64,000 nt of DNA from Streptomyces venezuelae (GTDB taxonomy: Bacteria > Actinomycetota > Actinomycetes > Streptomycetales > Streptomycetaceae), in contig NZ_CP029191.1 in assembly GCF_008642335.1 (NCBI RefSeq), forward strand, positions 4,278,001 to 4,342,000, given 5' to 3'. Below, piece by piece: positions 26,612-34,945 of this stretch. Position 1 is the first letter of the stretch. Each line of letters opens with the position of its first letter. The notes under the pieces are model-generated. The model was not told the DNA's origin. It saw nothing but the letters and a program-made list of their open reading frames with translations, and searched no databases. Position numbers and translations under genes: made by a program.

Positions 26612-27484
26612 ATGGCCCACGTACGCAGGAACCAGAGCGGCCTCAGCCGGGCGGAGCGGCGCCGCTTCGTCGACGCGGTGCTGAAGCTGAAACGCCGGGG
26701 CGAGTACGACGAATTCGTCCGCATGCACATCGACTTCTACGTGTCGGACGGCGACGACCGGCTCCGCGTCGCCCACATGACGCCCTCGTTCTTCCCCTGG
26801 CACCGCCGCTTCCTCCTGGAGTTCGAGCGGGCCCTGCGGCGCGTGGACCCCGCCGTCACCGTTCCCTACTGGGACTGGACGAAGGACCGCGGGCGCGGCG
26901 GCACGCTCTGGGGCGCCGACCTGATGGGCGGCAACGGACGCCGGGGCGACCGGCAGGTCATGACCGGTCCCTTCGCGCACCGGAGCGGGCACTGGCCGAT
27001 CAAGGAGGACGTCACCGACGGCGAGTTCCTCACCCGTGACCTCGGCCGCCCCCATGACCCCATCGACCTGCCCACGGCGCGGGACGTGGCATGGGCCATG
27101 GACGACCCCCGCTACGACGTGGAGCCCTGGGACTCCACCTCGCCCGGGGGCTTCCGCAACAAGCTGGAGGGCTGGACGTCGGCGCGGGGCACGGAACGCT
27201 GGCGCAACCACAACCGCGTCCACCGCTGGGTCGGCGGGCACATGCTGGGCGGCGCCTCCGTGAACGACCCGGTCTTCTGGCTCAACCACGCCTTCGTCGA
27301 CCTGCTGTGGGACCGGTGGCAGCGCCGCCACCCCCGCTCCCCGCGCTACCTCCCGGAGCGGCCGCCCGAGCCCGGCCGGCCGCAGTACCGGCGCATCGTC
27401 GCCCGCCACGAGCCGATGCCGCCGTGGGACGCGAGCCCTGACGAACTCCTCGGTCACCGGGGGCTCTACGCGTACGGGGAGTAG
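26612..27484 (+). CDS. melC2: tyrosinase MelC2
   Basis: 290 residues from the ATG at 26612, behind GAGGGGGC. An upstream ATG at 26558 in frame overlaps melC1 and is less likely. All six copper-binding His residues are visible: H39, H55 and H64 for CuA (in RMHIDFY, VAHMTP, FPWHRRF), and H200, H204 and H226 for CuB (in RNHNRVHRWVGGH and WLNHAFVDLLW). It oxidises monophenols and diphenols to quinones and makes melanin. It has no signal of its own and leaves with MelC1. Confidence 0.96.
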   Translation: MAHVRRNQSGLSRAERRRFVDAVLKLKRRGEYDEFVRMHIDFYVSDGDDRLRVAHMTPSFFPWHRRFLLEFERALRRVDPAVTVPYWDWTKDRGRGGTLWGADLMGGNGRRGDRQVMTGPFAHRSGHWPIKEDVTDGEFLTRDLGRPHDPIDLPTARDVAWAMDDPRYDVEPWDSTSPGGFRNKLEGWTSARGTERWRNHNRVHRWVGGHMLGGASVNDPVFWLNHAFVDLLWDRWQRRHPRSPRYLPERPPEPGRPQYRRIVARHEPMPPWDASPDELLGHRGLYAYGE

Positions 27485-27486
27485 CA

Positions 27487-27521
27487 CGAAGCCCCCGGTG
27501 GAACGCGCACCGGGGGCTTCG
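27487..27521. terminator. bidirectional terminator between melC2 and chpG
   Basis: Perfect 14-base arms with a 7-base loop sit 3 bases after the melC2 stop and 12 bases before the end of the convergent chaplin gene. Confidence 0.85.
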
Positions 27522-27532
27522 TCGGGTTCGGG

Positions 27533-27838
27533 TCAGTTGCCGTAACCGGCGCCGCCGTGGTGACCGCCGCCGTGGTGGCCCCCGTTGTGGTGGCCGCCAC
27601 CCGGGTTGGCGCACTTGTTGCCGAAGGTCGGGTTCAGCAGGCCGATGACGTCGACGGTGTTGCCGCACACGTTCACCGGGATGTTGATCGGGGCCTGGAG
27701 CAGGTTGCCCGAGACGACGCCCGGGGAACCGACCGCGGCGCCCTGCGCGCCGGCGTCCGCCATGGCCATGCCGGCACCGGCGATGACGACGGCTCCGGTG
27801 CTGAGGGTGACAGCGGCTGCCTTCGCGATGCGAGACAT
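27533..27838 (-). CDS. chpG: short chaplin with His/Gly-rich tail (ChpG-like)
   Basis: 101 residues from the ATG at 27838, with AAAGGAGAA at ideal spacing. A signal peptide ends near AMADA. The chaplin domain is GSPGVVSGNLLQAPINIPVN then VCGNTVDVIGLLNPTFGNKC. Unlike ChpD and ChpF it continues for about 24 residues as a His/Gly tail with three HH pairs, ending GAGYGN. The tail could bind metal. Position next to melC matches ChpG in S. coelicolor from memory. It is convergent with tyrosinase across one terminator. Confidence 0.9.
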   Translation of the reverse strand: MSRIAKAAAVTLSTGAVVIAGAGMAMADAGAQGAAVGSPGVVSGNLLQAPINIPVNVCGNTVDVIGLLNPTFGNKCANPGGGHHNGGHHGGGHHGGAGYGN

Positions 27839-27959
27839 CACGTTCTCCTTTGACTCGGATAGAGCGGCTGCCTACACACAGCCGCGTAATTCCTAACGCC
27901 GTTCGTCAAGGTGAGGTCACGGCATAACACCTACCGAATGCCGTGCAGGAGATCCGATT

Positions 27960-28241
27960 TCAGGAGTGCGAGGAGATATTGGTGAAAGAGATTCCGTCCG
28001 GCGAGAAACGGATCTCCTTCTTGACGAAGTAGGCGGTGCCGTCCGCGCGGAACCCGGAAGTGGTCACGGTGTGCCGCATCGAGTCCTTGCCGAACGAGAA
28101 GGACTCCCCCGCCCAGGCGGGCGAGGGAGCCCCGGAGTTCCAGTCGGCGGGATCCGGCGCGGCCTGCGCCGACGGCGCTCCCGCCACCGTGAGCACGGCG
28201 GCCGTCGCCACTGCGGACATGAGGAGATGACGTGCCTTCAC
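27960..28241 (-). CDS. small secreted protein, member of a local paralogous family
   Basis: 93 residues from a GTG at 28241 with GGGAAG upstream. A signal peptide ends near AQAAP. The mature part has WNSGAPSPAWAGESFSFG, then a GFRADGTAYFVKKEI motif and a C-terminal SHS. The pair 'GF-x-x-G-x-AYF-x-K' and the final SHS recur in the two genes at 29272 and 30038. There is no Cys. The function is unknown. This is the most divergent of the three. Confidence 0.65.
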   Translation of the reverse strand: MKARHLLMSAVATAAVLTVAGAPSAQAAPDPADWNSGAPSPAWAGESFSFGKDSMRHTVTTSGFRADGTAYFVKKEIRFSPDGISFTNISSHS

Positions 28242-28387
28242 GAGGCTTCCCTTCCCTGGGTCTTGCCGCGAGGAGTACGAACGTTTCCTACTCTGCGCGC
28301 CGAGTACGCGGGCGTGGGAAGTGCCCCGGCCGTGCCGAGTGAGTGATTCAGTCATCCAACCCGATCAGCTCAAAGTATTGGCCCTTG

Positions 28388-29134
28388 TCAGTCCCAGACG
28401 GTGGTGTCGGTGAACTTGGCGTGCTTCGGGGAGGCATTCGCCGGGGTGGTCGGGAGTTCCGGGGGCGTGGGCGTCGCGGGTGCGGTGGGTTCGTCCGTCG
28501 CGGAGGTGCGGGGGACCGTCGTCTTGGCCGCGGGGGCCTTGGTGGATGTGGCGGATGTGGCGGACGTTGCGGCCGGGGCGGGGGTGGTGGTCGAGGGGAG
28601 CAGCGGGGCGGCGGGCAGCGCGGCCTCGTCCGTGGAGCCGATGCTGGTGGTCGAGGTGCTCGGGGCGAACAGCTCGTTGCCCGCGAAGGCGGCCTTCACC
28701 GAGCGCGAGGAGCCCGCCGTCACGGCGACCGAGCAGCTGAAGGTGCCGCGGTTGGTGGTGCGGGCGTGACAGCGGGCGGGCGTGCCGGCCGTCGTGTCGG
28801 TGACCTGGACGGTCAGCGGGATCCGGGCCAGCGGGAAGGTGAGCGTGGAGCCCTCGACGAGCCGCCCGGTGACCTTCACGCGCGCCGTCCTTCCCGTGCT
28901 GATCTCCTCGGCCGAGAGTTCGGTGATGGCGGAGGCCGTGCGGGTGCTGTCGGTCCGCGTGAAGGCCGGGGGAGCGGAGGCGGACGGCGCGGCGGGGGCG
29001 GGCGAGGCGGCGGCAGGGGCGGCTTCGGGCTGCGCCTCGTGGCCGGTCAGGGCGGTGGCCGTCGTGGCGGTCCCGGCGGCGAGGCAGGCGACGGCGAGGG
29101 CCATGGTGCTCAGCAGGGTGCGGGGGGCGGGCAT
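28388..29134 (-). CDS. secreted Ser/Thr/Pro/Ala-rich protein with an Ig-like domain
   Basis: 248 residues from an ATG with GGAG upstream. A signal peptide (about 1-28) is followed by an Ala/Pro-rich linker, then a beta-sandwich-like domain (about 70-165): ARVKVTGRL, PLTVQVTD, two Cys residues in ARCHARTTNRGTFSCSVAV, VKAAFAGNELF. The last 80 residues are low-complexity Thr/Ala/Pro/Ser. The domain resembles bacterial Ig-like repeats of surface proteins. There is no anchor signal. The function is unknown. Confidence 0.6.
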   Translation of the reverse strand: MPAPRTLLSTMALAVACLAAGTATTATALTGHEAQPEAAPAAASPAPAAPSASAPPAFTRTDSTRTASAITELSAEEISTGRTARVKVTGRLVEGSTLTFPLARIPLTVQVTDTTAGTPARCHARTTNRGTFSCSVAVTAGSSRSVKAAFAGNELFAPSTSTTSIGSTDEAALPAAPLLPSTTTPAPAATSATSATSTKAPAAKTTVPRTSATDEPTAPATPTPPELPTTPANASPKHAKFTDTTVWD

Positions 29135-29271
29135 CGGAACTCCGTTTCGGGCAGGTGCTGCGGGGTGCGTGGGGGCGAGAGGTGCGGGTGCGGGGAGCGG
29201 GTCGCACCGGCGGGCCCCGAGGAGGAGCTCCTCGGGGCCTGCTGCCCTACGGCTCCAGGGGAGCCGCCGGG

Positions 29272-29520
29272 TCAGGAATGCGAACCGGTCGCGTTACCCG
29301 TGGCACCGGTGGAGTTGGCGGTCTTCGAGACCTTCACGAAGTAGGCCTTCCCGTCCATGAAGCCGCTCAGAGTCTTGGACGACGAACCGCCGTAGATGGT
29401 CGCGGAGTTGTCCGCCTTCCCGTAGCCCGGGCCGGAGTCGGCGGACGCGACGGTGGCACCACCGAGGACGACCGGGACGACAACAGCTCCGACAGCGATC
29501 GCCTTGGCAAGCTTGCGCAT
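29272..29520 (-). CDS. small secreted protein, paralogue of the 30038 gene
   Basis: 82 residues from the ATG at 29520. An ATG at 29529 has no room for the ribosome site GAAGGGA. A signal peptide ends near VASAD. The mature 53 residues read GYGKADNSATIYGGSSSKTL, then SGFMDGKAYFVKVSKTAN and end in GNATGSHS. The lower paralogue at 30038 shares the same plan: short polar start, Gly/Ser pair, K-x-x-SGF-x-x-GKAYF-x-KV, and GTGSHS end. The function is unknown. Confidence 0.72.
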   Translation of the reverse strand: MRKLAKAIAVGAVVVPVVLGGATVASADSGPGYGKADNSATIYGGSSSKTLSGFMDGKAYFVKVSKTANSTGATGNATGSHS

Positions 29521-30037
29521 GTGACGCATTCCCTTCGATTGACGCGAGCATCGGAGTGGCCGGGATCCCGAGGACGGGGAGTCAGGAGGTTCCCTGCCGG
29601 CCACGGTCAGGGCGCGCTCGCTGTGCCCTGCCGACACCACCGTGTGCAGGTCCGCACGGATATGCCTGCCGAGATGTCCCGGGGGACCGTGGCACGATCA
29701 TCGGATCACCTCCGTCACCCTGCGCTGACCTGTGGTGACAGCGCGTCACTCAGCTGTCCCGGGGATTCATCCCGCGTGCACTGAAGGGGTGACGAGGGGC
29801 AGAGGTGTGGCGGGTGACGCTCCGTCGGGTCAGCGTGCCGTCTTCGTCGCGCCGGACGAACTGTCGACCGCCTGAGCGGGAGTCATGCCGCCCAGTGCGA
29901 CCGCCGTCGGCAGCGCACACGGCACCGCGGCCCGCAGCGCGGACCGGGAGGCCACGGCGTGTGCCGCCGTGGGCGACACACGCCGTCTCTCGTTGCCACG
30001 CAGACTCAGCACACGGGCCGGGGGCCCCGCACCTGCG
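29521..30037. other. 517-bp stretch without a clear gene
   Basis: This lies between the two paralogous secreted genes. A minus-strand frame ending at 29830 encodes a hydrophobic segment followed by a short Ala-x-Ala-like end and could be a decayed signal peptide of another small secreted gene, but it has no ribosome site. Nothing else stands out. The promoter of the 29272 gene should lie in 29530-29700. Confidence 0.4.
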
Positions 30038-30295
30038 TCAGGAGTGCGAACCGGTGCCGCTGCCCCAGGCACCGTTCGGGCCCGCGGTGCGGGTCACCTT
30101 GTAGAAGTAGGCCTTGCCGTTCTTGAAGCCGCTGACGATCTTGGTGCACGAACCGCCGTTCGCGTTGGCCCAGTGGACGGACTTCTCGTAGGCCGGGCCG
30201 TCGTCGTCCGGGGCGGCGGAGGCGAGGCCCGCACCGCCGAGCACGAGGGGGGCGGAGAGGGCGACGACCGCCGCGGCCTTGGCGAAGCTGCGCAT
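30038..30295 (-). CDS. small secreted protein, paralogue of the 29272 gene
   Basis: 85 residues from the ATG at 30295 with GAAAGGAAAG upstream. A signal peptide ends near ASAAP. The mature part contains PAYEKSVHWANANGGSCTKI, SGFKNGKAYFYKVTRTAG, and ends GSGTGSHS. It has a single Cys that the 29272 paralogue lacks. It is similar enough in plan to be a local duplication. It is exported and its function is unknown. It is divergent from the secreted gene at 30611. Confidence 0.72.
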   Translation of the reverse strand: MRSFAKAAAVVALSAPLVLGGAGLASAAPDDDGPAYEKSVHWANANGGSCTKIVSGFKNGKAYFYKVTRTAGPNGAWGSGTGSHS

Positions 30296-30610
30296 CAGAC
30301 TTTCCTTTCGAGGAACGGGTGCGCGCAGGCACGGATGTGCCGCGCGCAGACCCAAGCTGGACCGGATCGACGGCGTCCGCGCGCGGTCAGACGATCCGTG
30401 CTACGTCCGCACGTGTGAACGACAACAGGCGCGTACGACTGTGACCTGGGGTGACGTGGGCGATGACCTGCTGTGGGACAAGTAGTCCGGGCGGGTGGTC
30501 GACGGCTGCGGCCGGGCGCACCGCGTGTACCCGGCGCGGTCGGATGAGCTTCCCGAGTGAGGGCGGCGGCGAACCCGTGACCTTCGCGCCGCCCGACAGG
30601 TTTTGAGGAC
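30296..30610. promoter_or_regulatory. divergent upstream region between two secreted-protein genes
   Basis: 315 bp holding the promoters of the genes starting at 30295 (minus) and 30611 (plus). No operator-like palindrome or ORF is convincing. Confidence 0.3.
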
Positions 30611-30895
30611 ATGACATCAGCACGACGACTCATCGCCGCCGTCTCGCTGGCCGCCGGAGCGGCGGCCCTGGCCGCGCCGGCCGCGCAGGCGGCCCCCGCC
30701 CCCGCCTCCGACGAGGGCAAGATCTCGCTGCTCAGCACCATCGACGACATCGCGGCGACCGGCATTCCCGAGGAGCAGCGCGCCCAGATGCCGAGGCTCG
30801 CGAACCAGCTCGCCGGCCTCAACCGGCTGAACGACCTGAGCCAGCTGCACCAGCTCACGGACCAGGTGGCCCCCGTCACGAACCTGGTGCAGTGA
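30611..30895 (+). CDS. small secreted helical protein
   Basis: 94 residues from an ATG with GAGG upstream. A signal peptide ends at about AQAAP. The mature part is predicted helical with Leu heptads: KISLLSTIDDIAATGIP, then RLANQLAGLNRLNDLSQLHQ. There is no Cys. Similar short exported helical proteins are common in Streptomyces. The role is unknown. Confidence 0.68.
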   Translation: MTSARRLIAAVSLAAGAAALAAPAAQAAPAPASDEGKISLLSTIDDIAATGIPEEQRAQMPRLANQLAGLNRLNDLSQLHQLTDQVAPVTNLVQ

Positions 30896-30934
30896 CGCCG
30901 TCCGTCACCATCACCACGACCGGCATCGGCACCG

Positions 30935-31603
30935 TCACAGGAGCCGCACTCCGCGCTTGGCCAGGTAACTCACCGGATTGATGTCCGATCCGTATTCGCG
31001 ACGGGCCCGCACCTCCAGATGGAGGTGCGGGCCCGTGGCACGTCCGGTGGCGCCGCTCCTGCCGAGGAAGGTCCCGGCGCCGATCCGCGCGCCCTCACGG
31101 ACCGCGATGCTCGACAGGTGCGCCACGAGGGCGTAGTGCCCGTCCGGCATCCGTACCGTCACGGCGTTGCCGTACGCGCCCGACCACCGCGCCACGAGCA
31201 CGACGCCCGACCCCACGGCGTACACGGGTGTCCCCTGCGGAACGGCCAGGTCGATGCCCGTGTGGTGGCCGGCCAGCCAGTCGCCGCGGATGCCGTAGCG
31301 CGCGGTGACCCTGAACCCGCGGCGCAGCGGCAACGCGTACTGCTGCGGCGGCCCTTCCGGGATGCCCCGCATCTCCTCCGCCCCGAGGCGGTCGTCCGCC
31401 GCCGCCAGGGTGGCCTCGAACCCGGGATCGTACTCACCGGCACAGACGTGGTCCGACGCGTCCGACGGCGCACCGTCCGCACGGGCCGCGGCCCGCGTCG
31501 CCGTCAGCGGTACCGCCCCGCCGGCCAGTAGTGCCACGGCGGCTCCCAGAGCGCGGCGCCGGGTGGTGGTCGCTTCCGCAGGGCTCGCTATGTCGTCTTT
31601 CAT
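30935..31603 (-). CDS. secreted M23 family metallopeptidase
   Basis: 222 residues from the ATG at 31603. The N-terminus TTRRRALGAAVALLAGG is a Tat-like signal. The peptidase domain (about 100-205) has the zinc ligands H114 and D118 in HHTGIDLAVPQG, H162 in AHLSSI, and H193 and H195 in GPHLHLEVR. These LytM-type enzymes cut peptide cross-links in peptidoglycan. The N-terminal part is short, with no binding domain. It stands alone on its strand. Confidence 0.9.
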   Translation of the reverse strand: MKDDIASPAEATTTRRRALGAAVALLAGGAVPLTATRAAARADGAPSDASDHVCAGEYDPGFEATLAAADDRLGAEEMRGIPEGPPQQYALPLRRGFRVTARYGIRGDWLAGHHTGIDLAVPQGTPVYAVGSGVVLVARWSGAYGNAVTVRMPDGHYALVAHLSSIAVREGARIGAGTFLGRSGATGRATGPHLHLEVRARREYGSDINPVSYLAKRGVRLL

Positions 31604-31684
31604 GTCCGTCAGCACACTGGTGCCGGGCCCTGATCGCATCTCGGGGTGCGCCGCCTGGCGTACGTTCGCGAGGTCCTGAACCCG

Positions 31685-32104
31685 CTAGGGCCTGGACACG
31701 CCCTCGTCCGAACTCCGGTCCGCGGGCGGCGGCCAGTGCGGACGGGCAGGTTCCGGCAGGGAGCGCAGGGCCTGGCCGACCGAGGTGTGCGACGAGAACA
31801 GGGCCGCGCTGCCGCTGTGTTCGAGCAGCGCGGCGAGGCGCCGGCCCACACCCGCGAGCATCAGGGCGCCCGCTCTGCGCCGCAGGAGCCAGTGGAGGGC
31901 GAGCAGGCAGTTCAGGCCGCGCGAGTCGCAGAACGTCAGGGCGGTCACGTCGAGGACGATGTGGCGCCGGCCCGCGTCGACCGCGACGGCCAGTGTGTCC
32001 ATGAAGAACTTCTCGGACGCCCGGTCGAGTTCGCCGCTGAGCCGCAGCACGGCGCAGACGTCGGAGTGCGCGAGGCCCGCGATGGACAGACGGTGTGGCG
32101 ACAT
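31685..32104 (-). CDS. STAS-domain anti-sigma factor antagonist
   Basis: 139 residues from the ATG at 32104, with GGAGG ten bases upstream. A GTG at 32113 is an alternative. The STAS fold is clear: AVLRLSGELDRASEKFF, IVLDVTALTFCDSRGLNCLL with the phosphorylatable Ser in the DSRGL motif, and LMLAGVGRRLAALLEHSG. It would release a sigma factor when bound by a partner kinase of the type encoded at 4976. No kinase gene is adjacent. Confidence 0.88.
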   Translation of the reverse strand: MSPHRLSIAGLAHSDVCAVLRLSGELDRASEKFFMDTLAVAVDAGRRHIVLDVTALTFCDSRGLNCLLALHWLLRRRAGALMLAGVGRRLAALLEHSGSAALFSSHTSVGQALRSLPEPARPHWPPPADRSSDEGVSRP

Positions 32105-32334
32105 ACCCCTCACACCTCCGGGGCGACAGCTTGTGCGGAACCGACGATCTGCTCTCTGCGGGTATACAGGACCGGCGGGGAGACGTCAGCCCACCGGACA
32201 CGTCACGGCCGAGACCCGTACCCGTCTGACGTCAGGAAAGACGTTTCATCCGTGTGCCCCGCAGCGTGGCTCACTCCGCACGTGCCGCCGCCCCTTACGT
32301 TGAGGCTCCTCCCGAAGACCACACAGGAGCGCGC

Positions 32335-33555
32335 GTGAAGATCGATTGTGTCGGTGGAGGGCCCGCCTCCCTGTACCTGGCCATCCTCGCCAAACTCCGG
32401 GATCCGGCTCACGAGGTCACGGTCCACGAGCGGCACGCGGCCGGCACCAGCTACGGCTGGGGCGTGACGTACTGGCCCGACCTGCTGGCGGACCTGCACG
32501 CCCACGACCCCGAGTCGGCCCGCCTCATCGAGGAGCAGTCGGTGTGCTGGCGTGGCGGATTCGCGTACGTCGGCGACCGCACCACCGCGCAGGACGGCGA
32601 CCTCGGCCATGCGATCGGCCGCCACCGGCTGCGTACGATCCTCGCCGACCGGGCCCGCTCCCTGGGCGTGCGCCTGGAGTTCGGCAAGGAGATCGGCGGC
32701 CGCGCGGACCTGCCCGAAGCGGACCTCGTCGTCGCGGGCGACGGGGCGCACAGCGGGCTCCGCACGGAACACGCCGCCGAGTTCGGCACGCGTGTGACCA
32801 CCGGCGCCAACCGCTTCATCTGGCTCGGCACCACCCGCGTCTTCACGGCGTTCACGTTCGCCTTCGTCGAGACCGGACACGGCTGGATCTGGTGCTACGC
32901 GTACGGCTTCAGCGACGAGCACAGCACCTGCGTCGTCGAGTGCTCCGCCACGACCTGGGCGGCCCTCGGCTTCGACCGGCTCGGCCACGCGGAGGCCCTG
33001 CGCCTGCTGGAGAAACTCTTCGCCGACCTGCTCGCCGGCCATGAGCTCCTCGGCCGCAAGGACATCGAGAGCCACGCCCAGTGGCAGGCCTTCCCGACCG
33101 TCACGAACACGTCCTGGTCCCACGGCAACCTCGCGCTCATCGGCGACGCCGCCCACACCACGCACTACTCCATCGGGGCCGGCACCACCCTCGCCCTGCG
33201 CGACGCGATGAGCCTGGCCCGCGCGGTGGGCTCCGTCGCCGAGCCGCGGGAGCTGCCCGCCGCCCTCGCCGCGTACGAACAGGAGCGCAGACAGGCCCTG
33301 CTCTCGGTGCAGAGTGCCGCACGGCACAGCGCCCAGTGGTACGAGAACCTGCCGCGCTACATGGGACTCGCGCCGCACCAGATGTTCGCCCTGCTCGGCC
33401 AGCGCCACTCGCCCCTGCTGCCCTACGTGCCGCCGCAGCTGTACTTCCACGTCGACCGGACCCTCGGCCGCCTCCAGACCCTGCGCCGGCTGAAACAGCG
33501 CCTCGGCCCGCGCCTCGCCCGCACTCTGCAGAGCCGCCGCACTCCCGGCGCCTAG
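32335..33555 (+). CDS. FAD-dependent aromatic monooxygenase-like protein
   Basis: 406 residues from a GTG at 32335 behind AGGAG. The N-terminal FAD motif is variant, CVGGGPASLYLAILAK. The second FAD motif, NLALIGDAAHTTHYSIGAGT, is strong. Arg in HRLRTILADRA and the D-G motif VVAGDGAHSGLR complete the class A flavoprotein hydroxylase set. The build resembles salicylyl-CoA 5-hydroxylase-like enzymes. The substrate is unknown. There are no pathway neighbours. Confidence 0.78.
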   Translation: MKIDCVGGGPASLYLAILAKLRDPAHEVTVHERHAAGTSYGWGVTYWPDLLADLHAHDPESARLIEEQSVCWRGGFAYVGDRTTAQDGDLGHAIGRHRLRTILADRARSLGVRLEFGKEIGGRADLPEADLVVAGDGAHSGLRTEHAAEFGTRVTTGANRFIWLGTTRVFTAFTFAFVETGHGWIWCYAYGFSDEHSTCVVECSATTWAALGFDRLGHAEALRLLEKLFADLLAGHELLGRKDIESHAQWQAFPTVTNTSWSHGNLALIGDAAHTTHYSIGAGTTLALRDAMSLARAVGSVAEPRELPAALAAYEQERRQALLSVQSAARHSAQWYENLPRYMGLAPHQMFALLGQRHSPLLPYVPPQLYFHVDRTLGRLQTLRRLKQRLGPRLARTLQSRRTPGA

Positions 33556-33564
33556 GGCCTGTGT

Positions 33565-33879
33565 CTAGACGGGGTGCTGGTCGCGGGCCAGTCGGGTGAG
33601 CGTGCGGACCAGGCCGTCCGGCGGGTGACGGTCGTCCGCGTGCACGATCAGCTCGCTCGGCAGGCCGAGGCCGCGCGCCCGGTGGACGACCGCGTCCGCG
33701 TTCGCGGAGGGGGCGCTCGCGTCGATGACCAGCGCGTCCGGCAGCAGCACCCTGGCCCGGGCGAGGGCCAGAGAGGTGTCATGGGTGTGGGAGAGGACGC
33801 ACACCTCGGGGATGCTCTCGATCCGGGAGATCAGCTCCGTCGCCCGCTCCCGCCCGACCAGCACCAGGACGGTCAGCAC
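33565..33879 (-). CDS. response-regulator-like small protein
   Basis: 104 residues from a GTG at 33879, behind GGAGG and GGGAG. VLTVLVLVGRERATELISR, a central LLPDALVIDASAP and a C-terminal LTRLARD follow the alpha/beta order of a receiver domain. A candidate phospho-acceptor Asp is in VIDAS. The N-terminal acidic pair of true receivers is absent, so it may be a pseudo-receiver. It converges on the monooxygenase. Confidence 0.5.
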   Translation of the reverse strand: MLTVLVLVGRERATELISRIESIPEVCVLSHTHDTSLALARARVLLPDALVIDASAPSANADAVVHRARGLGLPSELIVHADDRHPPDGLVRTLTRLARDQHPV

Positions 33880-34000
33880 GCTCCCATTTTCCTCCGGCCC
33901 GCCGCCCCTGTCCTGAGCGCGCACACGGAAAAGCACCGGCGCCGACGGTGTCGCGTCCGTCGGCGCCGGTGCTCCGCACACGGGTCTTTCGGCACAGGCC

Positions 34001-34261
34001 CTAGCTGTTGATGTTCCGCGAGCTGGTCCGCACGGACTTCATGCCGGTCTCGATCACCGTCAGGCCCGTCTTGCCCGCGTCCAGCATGTCCCGGCCCGTC
34101 TCGGCCGGGTCCATCAGGGTCTCGCCGACGACGTGGCCCACGCTGCGGCGCGCGTTCTCGCCGGGGATGGGGGCGGCCTGGGCGGGGGCGGCAGCGGCGA
34201 CGGAGGCGGCGGCCGCCGCCGTCAGGGTCAGAGCGGTGAGCATGCGCTTCGAGGTGTTCAT
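34001..34261 (-). CDS. small secreted protein
   Basis: 86 residues. A signal peptide (to about AQAAP) is followed by a helical mature part, NARRSVGHVVGETLMDPAET, with MLDAGKTGLTVIETGMKSV. There is no Cys. The function is unknown. It is one of the many small exported helical proteins of this region. Confidence 0.65.
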   Translation of the reverse strand: MNTSKRMLTALTLTAAAAASVAAAAPAQAAPIPGENARRSVGHVVGETLMDPAETGRDMLDAGKTGLTVIETGMKSVRTSSRNINS

Positions 34262-34353
34262 GGTCCTTCAAACGGCACAGAGCGCGGGAAGGTGCGCCCG
34301 ACATCGTTAGTAACCCGGGCAATTCCACCGTCCGAGCGACGCGCGTACGCCCG

Positions 34354-34845
34354 TCAGAAGTGCATCATCGACATCAGCTCGGGGCTGCGCATACCGGTCG
34401 ACATCTCGGGGAGCCGCTGCCCGGGCCGCATCCATCCCGCGCGCTCGGCGGCCGCGACGGCCGCCGACTCGGCCGCGTCGGCGGCGGCGTTCAGGGCCTC
34501 GTCCGCGCCGAGCCCCTCCCGCCCCGCCGCGGCCGCCGCGGCCTGCGACGCCCCGAGCGCGGCACGGCAGGCGGCGACGGCGAGGTCGCTGTCGCCGTCG
34601 TGCTGCTGTCCCATCTGCGCGGCCTGGGCCGCGGCCGCCGCCGCGTTGCGGGCGCAGCGCGAGTCCGCCGCCGGGTCTGGGGCGGACTCCGAGAGGACGG
34701 CGAGGGCCTGGAGGGACACGCGGGCCGCGTGCGCCGCCTTCCAGACGACGTGCTCCGGTGCCTCGTGCCGCTCGACGTGGTGACAGACCGAGGCGGCGCG
34801 GAGGGCCGCGCTCTTGGCACGTGCGGCGTGGCTGCGTTCCGTCAT
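34354..34845 (-). CDS. Ala-rich cytoplasmic protein of unknown function
   Basis: 163 residues, about a third Ala, predicted to be long helices. Landmarks are ASVCHHVERHEAPEHVVWKA, SRCARNAAAAAAQAAQMG and a C-terminal MSTGMRSPELMSMMHF. Codon bias is that of a real gene. There is no signal peptide or known motif. It lies alone between the small secreted gene and the DoxX gene. Confidence 0.55.
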   Translation of the reverse strand: MTERSHAARAKSAALRAASVCHHVERHEAPEHVVWKAAHAARVSLQALAVLSESAPDPAADSRCARNAAAAAAQAAQMGQQHDGDSDLAVAACRAALGASQAAAAAAGREGLGADEALNAAADAAESAAVAAAERAGWMRPGQRLPEMSTGMRSPELMSMMHF

Positions 34846-34945
34846 GGCCGTCTCCCTGTCCGCGGGCGGTTCGTGCGGGATGTGCGGCAGGGTGACAGGT
34901 CGGGCCGCAACTGGCCAGACGTATGCGAGTAGTTCGGCGGAACGG

